Source: Flavobacteriales bacterium
GTDB taxonomy: Bacteria; Bacteroidota; Bacteroidia; Flavobacteriales; Flavobacteriaceae
DNA length: 50,567 nt
Assembly: GCA_004213995.1 (NCBI GenBank)
Contig: SGZJ01000008.1
Location: 1 to 50,567 of the forward strand
Reading direction: 5' to 3'
Position 1 is the first letter of the stretch; each line of letters opens with the position of its first letter. The notes beneath the pieces were generated by a model. It was given only the letters and a program-made list of their open reading frames with translations. It was not told the DNA's origin and ran no database searches. Made by a program: the position numbers and the translations under genes. This document shows, piece after piece, positions 7,096 through 17,627 of this stretch.

Positions 7096-8199
7096 ATGAA
7101 CATTACAAAAGACATACACCTCTCTCATGTTAAATTCACAATGGATAATGAGGCTTATAAAATTCTTAAATCTTATTTAGATAAGTTAACTATCGCATTT
7201 AACTCTAATTCTAGTAAAAATGAAATATTAGAAGATATTGAATCACATATTGCAGAATTATTCTCTGCAAATAATTCTATTAATAGAGTAATCTCTGTGT
7301 CTGATGTAAATAATGCTATCGAAGTTTTGGGAACTCCTGAAGAATTAGCAGAGGATGAAAATGAACAAGATAAACCATCAAAAAACACAAATACTAATAA
7401 AAAGTTATTTAGAGATACAGATGATAGTTATATTGGTGGAGTAGCTAGTGGATTAGCTCATTATTTTGGAATATCTTCTGCTTGGACTAGAATTTTATTT
7501 ATTTTATTTTTCTTTATGCCTATTCCATTTACAACTTTAGCTTATATAATTTTATGGATAGTTATCCCTTCAGCCAAAACTAGTGCTGACAAAATCAGAA
7601 TGACAGGAGAGGCTGTAAGTGTTGCTTCAATAAAAAATAAAATTGAGAGTGTATTACCGGAGATTGAAAAAGAAATTACTGATTTTGACAAAGAATATGC
7701 AAAAGGGTTTTGGGAAAAAGTAAAATATTATTTAAAAAAAATAATTAATTTTTTAATTGTTACTAGCTCTAAACTGTTGAAAATAATTTCAATTATTTTC
7801 GGCTATATATTAATGTTTTACTCATTTATAGGTGGCCTTATTACATCTTTAATAGTTTTGTTTTTAGCTGGATTAGACTCTGCAATTACAAATTCTACAT
7901 CGTCTGAAATTATAATTAATGGGACTTCAATAGACGAGATAAATGATTTTTTGAGCTTAGATATTTTAAATGTAGTCAGTTCAATTAGTGTATTTTCAAT
8001 AGTGTTATTTGGATTATTGATTATAATCCCTTGTATTATTTTATTCATTATTGGTTTAAAGCTAGCCTTTAGAAATAGATATGTAATAAATAAAATAACT
8101 ATGTACATTTTATTAGCTATATGGATTTTATCTTTTATGTATTTTTTCTACCTAATTGGAATTGAATTAATCACAAGTAATTTTCCTTATAATTTATGA
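7096..8199 (+). CDS. PspC-domain membrane protein (367 aa)
   Basis: Residues 1-90 form a soluble helical domain (DIESHIAELF, then VLGTPEELAED) of the type found in front of PspC in PadR-linked proteins. Residues ~103-162 are the PspC domain, recognisable by KLFRDTDDSYIGGVASGLAHYF and LAYIILWIVIPS. Three further hydrophobic regions follow at about 222-256, 287-325 and 337-359. PspC proteins respond to or protect against inner-membrane stress. Its gene is 2 bp after a PadR regulator, so it is likely the sensor or effector partner of that regulator. Confidence 0.88.
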   Translation: MNITKDIHLSHVKFTMDNEAYKILKSYLDKLTIAFNSNSSKNEILEDIESHIAELFSANNSINRVISVSDVNNAIEVLGTPEELAEDENEQDKPSKNTNTNKKLFRDTDDSYIGGVASGLAHYFGISSAWTRILFILFFFMPIPFTTLAYIILWIVIPSAKTSADKIRMTGEAVSVASIKNKIESVLPEIEKEITDFDKEYAKGFWEKVKYYLKKIINFLIVTSSKLLKIISIIFGYILMFYSFIGGLITSLIVLFLAGLDSAITNSTSSEIIINGTSIDEINDFLSLDILNVVSSISVFSIVLFGLLIIIPCIILFIIGLKLAFRNRYVINKITMYILLAIWILSFMYFFYLIGIELITSNFPYNL

Positions 8200-8271
8200 A
8201 GCTTTTAACAAATTATTGGCAATTATTATTAACAAAATATGGACCTTTGTTCAGATTAAACACATTTTATT

Positions 8272-8961
8272 ATGCTTGATATTAAAAATTTAAATAAATC
8301 TTATAAAATGGGAGATTCTAGTCTTCACGTTTTAAAAGGGATTGATTTATTTGCCAAAAGTGGAGAAATGGTTGCTATTATGGGCTCTTCAGGATCTGGA
8401 AAATCTACTTTGCTAAATATAATTGGAATTTTAGATGAAGCTGATTCTGGAGATTACGTTCTAGATGGGGTTGAAATTAAGGATCTTAATGAAAAAAAAG
8501 CTGCCAATTATAGAAATCGGTTCCTAGGCTTTGTTTTTCAATCTTTTAATCTTATTAATTATAAAAATGCGATGGAAAATGTGGCATTACCTTTGTATTA
8601 TCAAGGCTTAAAGAGAAAGGAAAGACAAGAGAAAGCAATGTTTCATCTTGAAAAAGTTGGTTTAGCAGAATGGGCTACACATTTACCCAGCGAACTTTCA
8701 GGGGGTCAAAAGCAAAGAGTTGCAATAGCTCGTGCATTAGCTTCAGAGCCAAAACTACTTTTAGCCGATGAACCAACAGGAGCATTAGATACTGCAACCT
8801 CTCACGATATAATGCAATTTTTACAGCAATTAAACGACGAAGGAAAAACTATTCTTTTAGTCACCCACGAAGAGGATATTGCTAAAATGTGTAAAAGAAT
8901 TGTTAGACTTCGAGACGGAGTTATAATTGAAGATAATGTTATTAAACAAGTAAGAGCATAA
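8272..8961 (+). CDS. ABC transporter ATP-binding protein (MacB/LolD type)
   Basis: A 229-residue ATPase with Walker A GSSGSGKST at residues 38-46, signature LSGGQ at 142-146, Walker B LLLADE at 162-167 and the switch histidine H199. The Q-loop (FVFQSFNLI) and overall pattern put it in the MacB/LolD/FtsE group that works with FtsX-like permeases. Two such permease genes follow at 1-2 bp spacing, then an adaptor and a TolC protein, so it powers a tripartite envelope exporter. Confidence 0.94.
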   Translation: MLDIKNLNKSYKMGDSSLHVLKGIDLFAKSGEMVAIMGSSGSGKSTLLNIIGILDEADSGDYVLDGVEIKDLNEKKAANYRNRFLGFVFQSFNLINYKNAMENVALPLYYQGLKRKERQEKAMFHLEKVGLAEWATHLPSELSGGQKQRVAIARALASEPKLLLADEPTGALDTATSHDIMQFLQQLNDEGKTILLVTHEEDIAKMCKRIVRLRDGVIIEDNVIKQVRA

Positions 8962-8962
8962 T

Positions 8963-10192
8963 ATGTTTGATTTAGACCTTTGGCGAGAAATATTTCAGAG
9001 TATTAGTAAAAATAAGCTTCGTACTTTACTTTCTGGTGGTACAGTAATTTTTGCTATAATGCTTTTTGCAATATTATTTGGATTGGCAAATGGTCTACAA
9101 AACACCTTTAGTGAAGGCATGGGTGGTGATGCTGAAAACACTATTTTTATTAATTCTGGTAGAACCGCTAAAGCAGGTAAAGGAAATCAGGTAGGTAGAA
9201 GAATACAGTTTGATAATGCACTTCTTTCCACTTTAAAAGATGAATTTAAAGATGACATAGAATTTATTACTGCAAGGGTTAATAAAAATGTAGTTGCATC
9301 TTACAAAGGAGAAAAAAACAATTACAGTCTAAGAGCTGTAAATCCAGATCATCAGTTTATTGAAAAGTCGGAGTTAGTTAGTGGTAGATTTATTAATCAA
9401 AGAGATTTACAGGAATCTACTAAAGTAATTGTAATTGGAAGATTAGTTAAAGAAGATCTTTTTAAAACAGAAAAAGTAATTGGAGAATATATAGATCTTA
9501 ATAAAATTCAATATAAAGTCGTAGGAGTTTATCAAGATATTGGAGATGACAATGAAGAAAGAATTATTTATATGCCACTTACAACTGCTCAAAGAATTTA
9601 TGGAAATAACGACTTTATAGACCAAATTAATCTGACCTATAACCTAAGTATGGGACTAGATAATGCAATTGCACTTGGAACAAATATAGAATCTAGAATA
9701 AAAAAAATATTTAATGTAGAACCCTCAGACCAAAGAGCTGTTCGAATAAGAAATAGGGCAACTGAAGCAAATTCGATAAATCAGTTTAATAGTGTCCTAG
9801 ATATACTTATATGGATTATTGGATTAGGAACTCTAATTGCAGGTATAGTAGGGATTAGTAATATTATGATTTTTATTGTTAAAGAAAGAACCAAAGAAAT
9901 TGGAATACGTAAAGCACTCGGAGCTCCTCCAAGGTCCATACAATCTATTATACTTATAGAGTCGGTGTTGATCACTTCAATTTCAGGCTACGTAGGTTTA
10001 TTACTTGGCATTGGAATTTTAGAAGCTTACGGCCCATCTTTAGACACGTATTTTATTACAGATCCAAGTGTGGATACAAAATTGGTAGTAAGAGCAACTT
10101 TAACTTTAATTATTTCAGGATTTATTGCAGCTTATATTCCAGCTAAAAGAGCATCACAAATTAAACCAATAATAGCCCTAAGAGACGAATAA
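8963..10192 (+). CDS. ABC transporter permease, MacB/FtsX type (first copy)
   Basis: A 409-residue protein with the four-helix FtsX topology. There is one N-terminal helix (residues ~20-45), a large periplasmic domain (MacB_PCD type, ~50-270), and three C-terminal helices with the family motif KERTKEIGIRKALGA. The ATPase is encoded as a separate upstream gene. A second, different permease of the same type follows 1 bp later, which suggests a heterodimer. The substrate is not evident. Confidence 0.93.
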   Translation: MFDLDLWREIFQSISKNKLRTLLSGGTVIFAIMLFAILFGLANGLQNTFSEGMGGDAENTIFINSGRTAKAGKGNQVGRRIQFDNALLSTLKDEFKDDIEFITARVNKNVVASYKGEKNNYSLRAVNPDHQFIEKSELVSGRFINQRDLQESTKVIVIGRLVKEDLFKTEKVIGEYIDLNKIQYKVVGVYQDIGDDNEERIIYMPLTTAQRIYGNNDFIDQINLTYNLSMGLDNAIALGTNIESRIKKIFNVEPSDQRAVRIRNRATEANSINQFNSVLDILIWIIGLGTLIAGIVGISNIMIFIVKERTKEIGIRKALGAPPRSIQSIILIESVLITSISGYVGLLLGIGILEAYGPSLDTYFITDPSVDTKLVVRATLTLIISGFIAAYIPAKRASQIKPIIALRDE

Positions 10193-10193
10193 T

Positions 10194-11432
10194 ATGTTTA
10201 AATTTTTATTTGATATAGATACATGGCAAGAAGTCTCTGATAGTCTTACTAAAAATAAGATTAGAACAGTTATTACAATGATTGGAGTTTGGTGGGGAAT
10301 ATTGTTATTAATCGGGTTATTAGGTTCTGCCAGAGGTATTGAAAACAAATTTAACTCTCAATTTGGAGATTTTGCCACTAATAGTGTTTTTGTTTGGGCT
10401 CAGTCTACTAGTAGGCCATTTAAAGGATTTCAGGAGGGCAGAAGACCAAGATTAAAGTTCTCTCAATTAGATAATATTAGAAATAACGTTTCAGGAATTG
10501 AGTTAGTAGTCCCTAGAAATCAAAATCAAGCTCTTGTAGTTAGAAAGTTTTTATCTGGAAGTTTTGGGGTTTCTGGAGATTTTCCAATTTTGGATAAAAT
10601 TCAAAAAAAGAACTTAATTAGCGGTAGATGGATAAATCAAAATGATATTGATTTAAATAAAAAAATTGTAGTTATCAATGATGATGTGTATAAGCAAATC
10701 TTTGAAAAAGATGAAAATGCCATTGGAGAATACATAACTATTAATAATATAAATTTTAAAGTTGTTGGAGTTTTTAAGCAAGGGAATTTTGATTTTGGTG
10801 GTGCTATGCATATCCCCTTTACTACTTTTCAGCAAATATATAATCAAGGTGATAATGTAGGTTGGTTAACTATTACAGGTAAGCCAGATTATAACATTAA
10901 ACAAATTGAGAATGACGCCAAGTTATTATTAAGAAATATGAACAAAGTTCATCCAAACGACAATAGAGCTTTCGGTAGCTTCAATTTAGGAGAAAGATTT
11001 GAACAACTAACAGGGTTTTTAACGGGAATGCAATTTCTTACTTGGTTTGTAGGAATTGCCACTCTTATAGCTGGTGTTTTTGCCATAGGAAACATATTAC
11101 TTATTACAGTAAAAGAACGTACAAAAGAAATTGGAATTAGACGTGCTCTTGGAGCAACTCCATTTGAAATTAAAAGACAAATAGTTTTGGAAGCAGTTTT
11201 TCTAACTATAATTGCTGGGATTTTTGGGATAATTTCTGGAGGGTGGATTTTAATTGCTATGAATAGTTTTTTTGGACAAGGACCAGAATCTGTCCTCGTT
11301 AATCCGTCTGTATCAATTTTTATAGTTTTTATATCCCTAATAATATTAGTCATATTTGGAACACTTATAGGTTTAATTCCAGCAGGAAGAGCAACAAGTA
11401 TTAAACCAATTGAAGCATTAAGAGAAGAATAA
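10194..11432 (+). CDS. ABC transporter permease, MacB/FtsX type (second copy)
   Basis: A 412-residue FtsX-type permease with the same layout as the preceding gene: N-terminal helix, periplasmic domain, then three C-terminal helices with KERTKEIGIRRALGA. The shared motif and ending (SIKPIEALREE here, QIKPIIALRDE in the first) show common ancestry, while the periplasmic domains differ widely. It probably pairs with the first copy around the single ATPase. An adaptor gene follows after 18 bp. Confidence 0.93.
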   Translation: MFKFLFDIDTWQEVSDSLTKNKIRTVITMIGVWWGILLLIGLLGSARGIENKFNSQFGDFATNSVFVWAQSTSRPFKGFQEGRRPRLKFSQLDNIRNNVSGIELVVPRNQNQALVVRKFLSGSFGVSGDFPILDKIQKKNLISGRWINQNDIDLNKKIVVINDDVYKQIFEKDENAIGEYITINNINFKVVGVFKQGNFDFGGAMHIPFTTFQQIYNQGDNVGWLTITGKPDYNIKQIENDAKLLLRNMNKVHPNDNRAFGSFNLGERFEQLTGFLTGMQFLTWFVGIATLIAGVFAIGNILLITVKERTKEIGIRRALGATPFEIKRQIVLEAVFLTIIAGIFGIISGGWILIAMNSFFGQGPESVLVNPSVSIFIVFISLIILVIFGTLIGLIPAGRATSIKPIEALREE

Positions 11433-11450
11433 ATTTTTAAAATAAATAAA

Positions 11451-12587
11451 ATGAGAAAACCAATTAAAATAACTTTAGGCGCTGCTACACTAGTGGCATT
11501 AGTACTTGTGTTAATGTACTTTAAAGATGCAAATTCAAAATCAATTATTGAATATGAAACACAAGTTCCTTTTTATACATCATTAAATACAAACGTCGTT
11601 GCCACTGGAAAATTAAATCCAGAGGATGAAATTGAGTTAAAACCTCAAGTAACTGGAATTGTAGATATGATTTATGTAGAGGAAGGAGATATGATACAAA
11701 AAGGAGACTTAATTGCTAAAATTAGAGTTGTTCCTAACGAGCAGAGTCTAACAAGTGCAAAAAGCAGAATTAATTCCTCTAAACTATCTTACGAAAACTC
11801 TAAAAGATTATTTGAAAGAAGCAAAGAACTTTTTAATAAAGGTGTTATTTCAAAACAAGATTATGAGAATTCAGAGTTGTCCTTAAATCAAGCTAATGAA
11901 TCATACATTGAGGCTCAAAATGTTTTTAAAATCATTAAGCAAGGATCACTTTCCGGCGGAGGTTCAGCAAACACAAATATAGTTGCTCAAATCTCTGGAA
12001 CAATTTTAGAAATTCCTGTAAGAGAAGGAAATCAAGTGATTGAAAGTAATAACTTTAATGCAGGTACTACCATAGCCACTGTAGCTGATATGAGTATTAT
12101 GATTTTCGAGGGGCAAGTTGATGAAGCCGAAGTAGGAAAATTAGAAGAGGGTAAAGAGATTAAAGTAGTTCTTGGAGCATTAGGGGAAGAGGAATTTCCT
12201 TCTAAACTAACATTCGTAGCTCCGAAAGGAATTGAAGCAAATGGTGCTGTACAATTTAAAATTAAAGCAGATGTTGAAATACCAACTTCTAAAGTTAGAG
12301 CTGGTTACAGTGCTAATGCAATAATAGAAATTGAAAATAAAGAGAACTCTTTATGTATTAAAGAGTCTTTGATTCAGTTTAATAGGTTTACTGAAAAGCC
12401 ATTTGTAGAAATTTTAAATGATGATGGAGTATTTATTAAAAAAGACATCACTATTGGTATTTCTGATGGAATAAGTGTTGAAGTATTAGAAGGAATTGAA
12501 GAAGACGATAAAATTAAAGTTTGGAATAAAGTTTTAGAGGAAGATGAGGGTGGTGACGGAGAAACAAGACCAAACATTGATGATTAA
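11451..12587 (+). CDS. Periplasmic adaptor protein (MacA/HlyD type)
   Basis: A 378-residue membrane fusion protein with an N-terminal membrane anchor (residues ~7-24). The biotinyl-lipoyl halves appear as VTGIVDMIYVEEGDMIQKGD near residue 70 and SGTILEIPVREGNQV near 185. Between them is a helical hairpin (residues ~100-160), and beta-barrel domains follow. The acidic C-terminus (EEDEGGDGE) is unusual but minor. It links the FtsX-type permeases to the TolC protein encoded next. Confidence 0.93.
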   Translation: MRKPIKITLGAATLVALVLVLMYFKDANSKSIIEYETQVPFYTSLNTNVVATGKLNPEDEIELKPQVTGIVDMIYVEEGDMIQKGDLIAKIRVVPNEQSLTSAKSRINSSKLSYENSKRLFERSKELFNKGVISKQDYENSELSLNQANESYIEAQNVFKIIKQGSLSGGGSANTNIVAQISGTILEIPVREGNQVIESNNFNAGTTIATVADMSIMIFEGQVDEAEVGKLEEGKEIKVVLGALGEEEFPSKLTFVAPKGIEANGAVQFKIKADVEIPTSKVRAGYSANAIIEIENKENSLCIKESLIQFNRFTEKPFVEILNDDGVFIKKDITIGISDGISVEVLEGIEEDDKIKVWNKVLEEDEGGDGETRPNIDD

Positions 12588-12606
12588 TTTAAAATAAATA
12601 AGGATT

Positions 12607-13914
12607 ATGAAACATATATATATAATAGTAATTAGTGTATTTTCTATTACAACTTCTATAAGTCAAGAAAAGCTTTGGGACCTACAACAGTGTGTAGATT
12701 ATGCATTAGAGAATAATATTTCAATTTTACAAGCACAAAATACTATTCTTTCTAATGATCAAGACGTTATCGCATCCAAAGGAAATTTTTTGCCATCGCT
12801 TAGCTCTAACCTAAATCAATCAATGAGTATTGGTACAGTTGAATTATATCCTGGAGAATTTGCTGATAGAACATTTAATTCTTCTAGTGTAGGTTTTAAT
12901 ATATCTCAGAGTGTATTTAATGGTTTTAGAAACCTAAATGTTTTAAGACAATCTAAGGTTAATTTGGAGAGAAGTGAAAATGAATTGAATAGAATTAAAG
13001 ATGATGTTTCTTTAAACGTAGCAAATAACTATTTAAATATTCTTTTTACTAGAGAGAATTTAGCTTTAGCTAAATCACAATATGAATTTTCGTTCAAACA
13101 ATTAGAACAGGTTAGAAACTTAGTTGAAGCTGGAGTTCAACCTCGAGCAAATATTATCGATGCAGAGGCTACACTTAGTCTAGATGAACAGAATTTAACT
13201 ACAGCAGAGAATAATTACAAATTATCTCTATTAACTTTATCTCAAATATTACAGATTCCGTTAGAGGGTTTTAATGTAGTTTCTATTGATGTAGAAGTCC
13301 CATCTGAAAATCTATTATATACAGATATTAAACCTGTTTTAAATTATGCTTTAGTTAATCGTAATGAAATAAAAGTTGCAAACAATAACATAGATTTAGC
13401 AAAATACAATACTAAAATATCTAAAAGTGCATATCTTCCTACTGTTTCATTTGGTTATGGTTTTAATGCAAGTGCAAATTTCTCTAACTTAACTTCTGAT
13501 AACTCTTTTTTTCAACAAATAAATGATAATAAAGGACATAGTCTTAATATGAACATTAGTGTTCCAATTTTTTCAAGAAATCAAATTAAAACAAATGTTG
13601 CTAAATCAAAAATTCAAGAAAACAATTCAGATTTAGGGTTGATTCAAGCTAAGCTTAACGTTGAAGCTACAGTACAAAGAGCTTTTACAGATGCTAAAGC
13701 AGCTTTGAAGTCTTACCAAGCAGCAAAAAAGTCATTACAATCTCAACAATTAGCATTTGAAAATTCGCAACAAAGATATCAGCTAGGAGCTATTAATACT
13801 ATTGATTTAGAACAAGTAAGATTCAGGTTGTTAAACGCGAAATCTTCTCTTATTAATTCTAAATATGATTTTATATTTAAGACAAAGGTTTTAGATTTTT
13901 ATATGGGTAAATAA
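12607..13914 (+). CDS. TolC family outer membrane efflux protein
   Basis: A 435-residue protein with a cleavable signal (up to about SISQ, residue 19) followed by LQQCVDYALENNISI, the typical opening of TolC family proteins. Two long coiled-coil repeats (OEP domains) follow, with VSLNVANNYLNIL in the first half and RAFTDAKAALKSY and QRYQLGAINTIDLEQ in the second. It is the outer membrane channel of the exporter and the last gene of its operon, ending 7 bp before tsaB. Confidence 0.95.
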   Translation: MKHIYIIVISVFSITTSISQEKLWDLQQCVDYALENNISILQAQNTILSNDQDVIASKGNFLPSLSSNLNQSMSIGTVELYPGEFADRTFNSSSVGFNISQSVFNGFRNLNVLRQSKVNLERSENELNRIKDDVSLNVANNYLNILFTRENLALAKSQYEFSFKQLEQVRNLVEAGVQPRANIIDAEATLSLDEQNLTTAENNYKLSLLTLSQILQIPLEGFNVVSIDVEVPSENLLYTDIKPVLNYALVNRNEIKVANNNIDLAKYNTKISKSAYLPTVSFGYGFNASANFSNLTSDNSFFQQINDNKGHSLNMNISVPIFSRNQIKTNVAKSKIQENNSDLGLIQAKLNVEATVQRAFTDAKAALKSYQAAKKSLQSQQLAFENSQQRYQLGAINTIDLEQVRFRLLNAKSSLINSKYDFIFKTKVLDFYMGK

Positions 13915-13921
13915 TAATCTA

Positions 13922-14596
13922 TTGAGTTATATTTTAAACATAGAGACTTCCACTACAAACTGTTCAGTTTCCTTATTTAAGAATTCTGAATTAGTTTCGT
14001 TTAAGCAAGAAAATGATCAAAATTACTCTCATTCAAAAAGGTTACACGTTTTTATTAATGATTTATTAGAGGGCTCTAAAGTATCCCCTAAAAATCTTTC
14101 TGCAATTAGTGTTAGCAAAGGACCTGGATCTTACACAGGGCTCAGAATTGGTGTTTCATCTGCAAAAGGATTATGTTTTGCTCTTGGAATACCTTTGATT
14201 TCTGTTGATACCTTGGATGCATTTGCACATCAAATTGAATCACCTGATGGATTTATAATTCCTCTTATTGATGCTAGAAGAATGGAAGTATATTCTTCTG
14301 TATATGACAAAAACTTCAATAAAATAAGGGAAACTAGAGCTGAAATTTTGACAAAAGATTCTTTTCAAGAATATTTAAAAACAAATAAAGTATATTTTTT
14401 AGGTAATGCAAACGAAAAAACTAAAAGTATAATTAATAGTTCTAATGCTATTTTTGTTGAAGATAAACTACCTTCTTCAATACAAATTGGAAAGTTAGCT
14501 TCTCTAAAATTTATTTCAAAAGATTTTGAAAATACGGCTAACTTCGAACCGTTTTATTTAAAAGAATTTATTGGAAATAAATTAAAGTCTAATTAA
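13922..14596 (+). CDS. tsaB: tRNA threonylcarbamoyladenosine biosynthesis protein TsaB
   Basis: A 224-residue protein of the ASKHA fold that partners TsaD in making t6A on ANN-decoding tRNAs. [16 protein letters not shown] opens the ATPase-like fold, and [20 protein letters not shown] is the TsaB signature. The start is TTG at 13922: it yields the conserved [10 protein letters not shown]-terminus and no ATG fits. The gene is 7 bp after the TolC gene. Its end overlaps the convergent DUF255 gene by 8 bp. Confidence 0.95.
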   Translation: MSYILNIETSTTNCSVSLFKNSELVSFKQENDQNYSHSKRLHVFINDLLEGSKVSPKNLSAISVSKGPGSYTGLRIGVSSAKGLCFALGIPLISVDTLDAFAHQIESPDGFIIPLIDARRMEVYSSVYDKNFNKIRETRAEILTKDSFQEYLKTNKVYFLGNANEKTKSIINSSNAIFVEDKLPSSIQIGKLASLKFISKDFENTANFEPFYLKEFIGNKLKSN

Positions 14597-16685
14597 TAAA
14601 CTTCAGAGCTTCTTCAGACGATTTTACAGGCAACCTACAAGCTTTTTTTACACAAACATATATGTATGTGTCTCCATCTACATGTCTGTTTTTTAAAAGA
14701 GGGAGATCACTTTCATTTAAACTACCAATAATTAATTTATTAGGCTTAAATTGTTTATTAATTTCGGTTGCTTTAATTAAGGAATTTTCTCCAACTATTG
14801 CAACTTCATAAAATGAATCACTTAATTTTAGCATCAAATCTAACCAGTTAGAAAAGCCATCAGGATATAGATCAAATTCTGGGGAGATATTATTTAACAT
14901 TGATTTAGCTGTATCCAAATAATATTCATTATCAAAGTAGTGAGAAAGTAAAAATAAATTATTAGCCATCATAGAATTACTAGAAGGAATGACATTATCT
15001 CTAAAATTGACAGTCCTTGATAAAAGTTTTTCATCTAAATCAGATGTAAAATAAAACATTTTAGTTTTTTCATTGTAAAAGTGTTTATACACGTAGTCGG
15101 TAATTTTTTTAGAGTAGTTTAACCACTTATCGTCAAGTGTTATTTCGTGTAAAGCAATAAACCCAGAAATAACTGCTGAATAATCTTCTAAATATCCATT
15201 TATGTAACTCTTTTTATTTTTATAATTACGCAATAGTTGCCCGTCTTTTTGCAACAAATTTTTCACTATAAATTCTCCGTTTTTAATAGCTGCATCTAAA
15301 AAATCAGGTTCATTAAATGCTTTGTATGAATCTGCAAAACCTTTGATCATTAATCCATTCCAAGAAGATAAAATTTTATCATCAAGCCTAGGCTTTATTC
15401 TTTTGTTTCGAACTTTATTTAACTCAGATTTACAACTTTGAATTAATTTGGTTAATTCATCCTCTGAAATATTAAATTTAGAGGCAATTTCTACATCCTT
15501 TTGATTTCTAATAAGTACGTACTTATTATCTTCCCAGTAACCATATTCATTTATATTATAATAATCAGAAAATAACTTAAATTTTTCTTTTAAGACTTTA
15601 ATTAATTCTTCTTCTGTCCAAACATAAAAGGCTCCTTCTTCTAAAACATTCTCATCTGTTTTACTGTCTGCGTCTAACGATGAGTAATAACCACCACTAC
15701 TGTCCTTTAATTCTGAATTTAAAAAGCTAATAGTTTCATAAACTACATTTTTATATAGGCTATTTTTAGTCAATTTATAAGCATCTGAATATAAACTTAT
15801 TAATTGTGCGTTATCGTATAACATTTTTTCAAAATGTGGTATATGCCACTTACTATCAACTGAATATCTAGAAAAACCTCCTCCAACTTGATCATACACA
15901 CCTCCAAATGCCATCTTTTCTAACGAAACTTCAACAAATTTTTGAATTTCCTTATTATTAGTTTGATAAGAGTATTTCAATAAAAAATGTAAGTTATTTG
16001 GCATCATAAATTTTGGCATTCCCTTAGAACCACCATAATCCATATCAAACTTTGTAGACCAAGTGTTTAGATAATCTTGCATAATATTTAAATTAAAATC
16101 AGGAGTCGTTTCATTTAAATTTATTACGTCTAAAGATTTTACACCTTCCTCTAATTGATCTGCATAACTAATTAGTCTCTCAGGATCATCATTGTAAAGT
16201 TTAGAAATTTGCTCAAGTGCATTAATCCATTGATCTTTTGTGAAGTATGTGCCTCCCCAAATTGGTCTTCCATCAGGAAGTGTTACAACATTTAGTGGCC
16301 AGCCACCGCTGCCTGTCATAAGTTGTACAGCATTCATATAAACATTATCCACATCAGGTCTTTCCTCACGGTCCACCTTAATAGAAATGTATTTTTCATT
16401 CATTAATTTTGCAGCTATAGTATCCTCAAAACTTTCTCTCTCCATTACATGGCACCAATGGCATGCTGAATACCCAACACTAATAATAACTAGTTTGTTT
16501 TCCTTTTTTGCAAGATCTAAATATTTTGAATCCCAAGGGTTCCAATCAACAGGGTTGTATGCGTGTTGTAGTAAATATGGACTTGTTTCATTAATTAAAT
16601 TGTTGCTCATTTCTTTAGATTCTTTGTTTTCACAAGCGGTTATAATTAATAATAGGGATAAGAAGTAAAATAATTTTATTTTCAT
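14589..16685 (-). CDS. Exported thioredoxin/DUF255 lipoprotein (YyaL/SSP411 family)
   Basis: A 698-residue protein. The signal ends in ITACEN with lipobox C18, so it is a predicted lipoprotein. Next comes the DUF255 thioredoxin-like domain, with [20 protein letters not shown] and the CxxC at C75/C78 ([16 protein letters not shown]), then a long alpha/alpha toroid like that of glycoside hydrolases. Members are often annotated as thioredoxin domain proteins, and their substrate is uncertain. The lipoprotein signal puts this one outside the cytoplasm. Its stop overlaps tsaB by 8 bp, tail to tail. Confidence 0.92.
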   Translation of the reverse strand: MKIKLFYFLSLLLIITACENKESKEMSNNLINETSPYLLQHAYNPVDWNPWDSKYLDLAKKENKLVIISVGYSACHWCHVMERESFEDTIAAKLMNEKYISIKVDREERPDVDNVYMNAVQLMTGSGGWPLNVVTLPDGRPIWGGTYFTKDQWINALEQISKLYNDDPERLISYADQLEEGVKSLDVINLNETTPDFNLNIMQDYLNTWSTKFDMDYGGSKGMPKFMMPNNLHFLLKYSYQTNNKEIQKFVEVSLEKMAFGGVYDQVGGGFSRYSVDSKWHIPHFEKMLYDNAQLISLYSDAYKLTKNSLYKNVVYETISFLNSELKDSSGGYYSSLDADSKTDENVLEEGAFYVWTEEELIKVLKEKFKLFSDYYNINEYGYWEDNKYVLIRNQKDVEIASKFNISEDELTKLIQSCKSELNKVRNKRIKPRLDDKILSSWNGLMIKGFADSYKAFNEPDFLDAAIKNGEFIVKNLLQKDGQLLRNYKNKKSYINGYLEDYSAVISGFIALHEITLDDKWLNYSKKITDYVYKHFYNEKTKMFYFTSDLDEKLLSRTVNFRDNVIPSSNSMMANNLFLLSHYFDNEYYLDTAKSMLNNISPEFDLYPDGFSNWLDLMLKLSDSFYEVAIVGENSLIKATEINKQFKPNKLIIGSLNESDLPLLKNRHVDGDTYIYVCVKKACRLPVKSSEEALKFIN

Positions 16686-16724
16686 TTTATTTAAAAGTAC
16701 AAAAACTTAATTCAAGTTATTGGT

Positions 16725-17627
16725 TTAACCATTTATTGCTTCTACACACTCAACTTTACCAGCTAACATTTCTTTTAACATGTTTTCAATTCCATTTTTT
16801 AATGTAAATGTTGAAGATGGACATCCGCTACACGCTCCTTGAAGAATTACAGAAACTTTTTTACTATCTGCATCATAAGATTTAAATTGAATATTTCCTC
16901 CGTCTGCTGCAACTGCTGGTTTTACATATTCTTCTAAAATATTTATAATTTCTTTAGAAGTATCATCTAGCTTGTCAAATTCTTTTGTTTTTTGTTCTTC
17001 AGAATGTGTGATAATATCATTAGAATCTAACTCTACTACAGGCTTGCCGTCTTCAATATGAGAACGAATAAATTCTCTCAGCTCCATAGTTATTTCATCC
17101 CATATAGCAATTTCATATTTGGTGATTGAGATATAATTTTTTTCAATAAAAACACTTTTTACATAGGCAAAATTAAATAACCCTCTTGCTAAAGGGCTTT
17201 TTGAAGTTTGATCTATTGACGTGAATTCAAATAATGAATTTACCAGATTTTTATTTGAAACAAATTTCATTGCAGAAGGATTAGGAGTGCTCTCTGCATA
17301 AACAGTTACTGCCGTCTTTTTAATCATTTCACTTTCTTTTATTACTACATTTCCTTCATTTAAATATCTTTCTATTTGTTCTGCCACTTCATCTTGTACA
17401 TCTTTCCATTCTACAATATTAAATCTTTCAATTGCAATGAAATTTGATGATATGTATATTTTCTTTACAAAGGGAAGATAAAATAGTTGTTGAGCTAGAG
17501 GTGAGTTTGAAGCATCATCAATGTTATTGTACTCATAATTCTGATGATTGGTTAAGAAAAAATTTGTTTCAAATTTTACTATAAACTTATTACTTGTCTC
17601 ATTGATAGAAACCTTATATTTTTTCAT
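16725..17627 (-). CDS. Nfu/NifU family iron-sulfur cluster protein with duplicated N-domain
   Basis: I place the start at the ATG 17625-17627 (MKKYKV). A longer frame to 17681 only adds residues unlike the family. The 300-residue protein has two copies of the Nfu N-terminal domain: residues ~5-90, with SPLAQQLFYLPFVKKIYI, and ~105-190, with TPNPSAMKFV and SPLARGLFNFAYVKSVFI. A C-terminal NifU domain follows, with the cluster-binding CxxC at C266/C269 (GACSGCPS). It should carry or transfer Fe-S clusters in the cytoplasm. The duplicated N-domain occurs in other Bacteroidota, as far as I recall. Confidence 0.92.
   Translation of the reverse strand: MKKYKVSINETSNKFIVKFETNFFLTNHQNYEYNNIDDASNSPLAQQLFYLPFVKKIYISSNFIAIERFNIVEWKDVQDEVAEQIERYLNEGNVVIKESEMIKKTAVTVYAESTPNPSAMKFVSNKNLVNSLFEFTSIDQTSKSPLARGLFNFAYVKSVFIEKNYISITKYEIAIWDEITMELREFIRSHIEDGKPVVELDSNDIITHSEEQKTKEFDKLDDTSKEIINILEEYVKPAVAADGGNIQFKSYDADSKKVSVILQGACSGCPSSTFTLKNGIENMLKEMLAGKVECVEAING

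Noticed and set aside
10949-11353. 134-codon minus-strand frame
   Set aside because: It lies wholly inside the second FtsX-type permease, has no family pattern and no own promoter.
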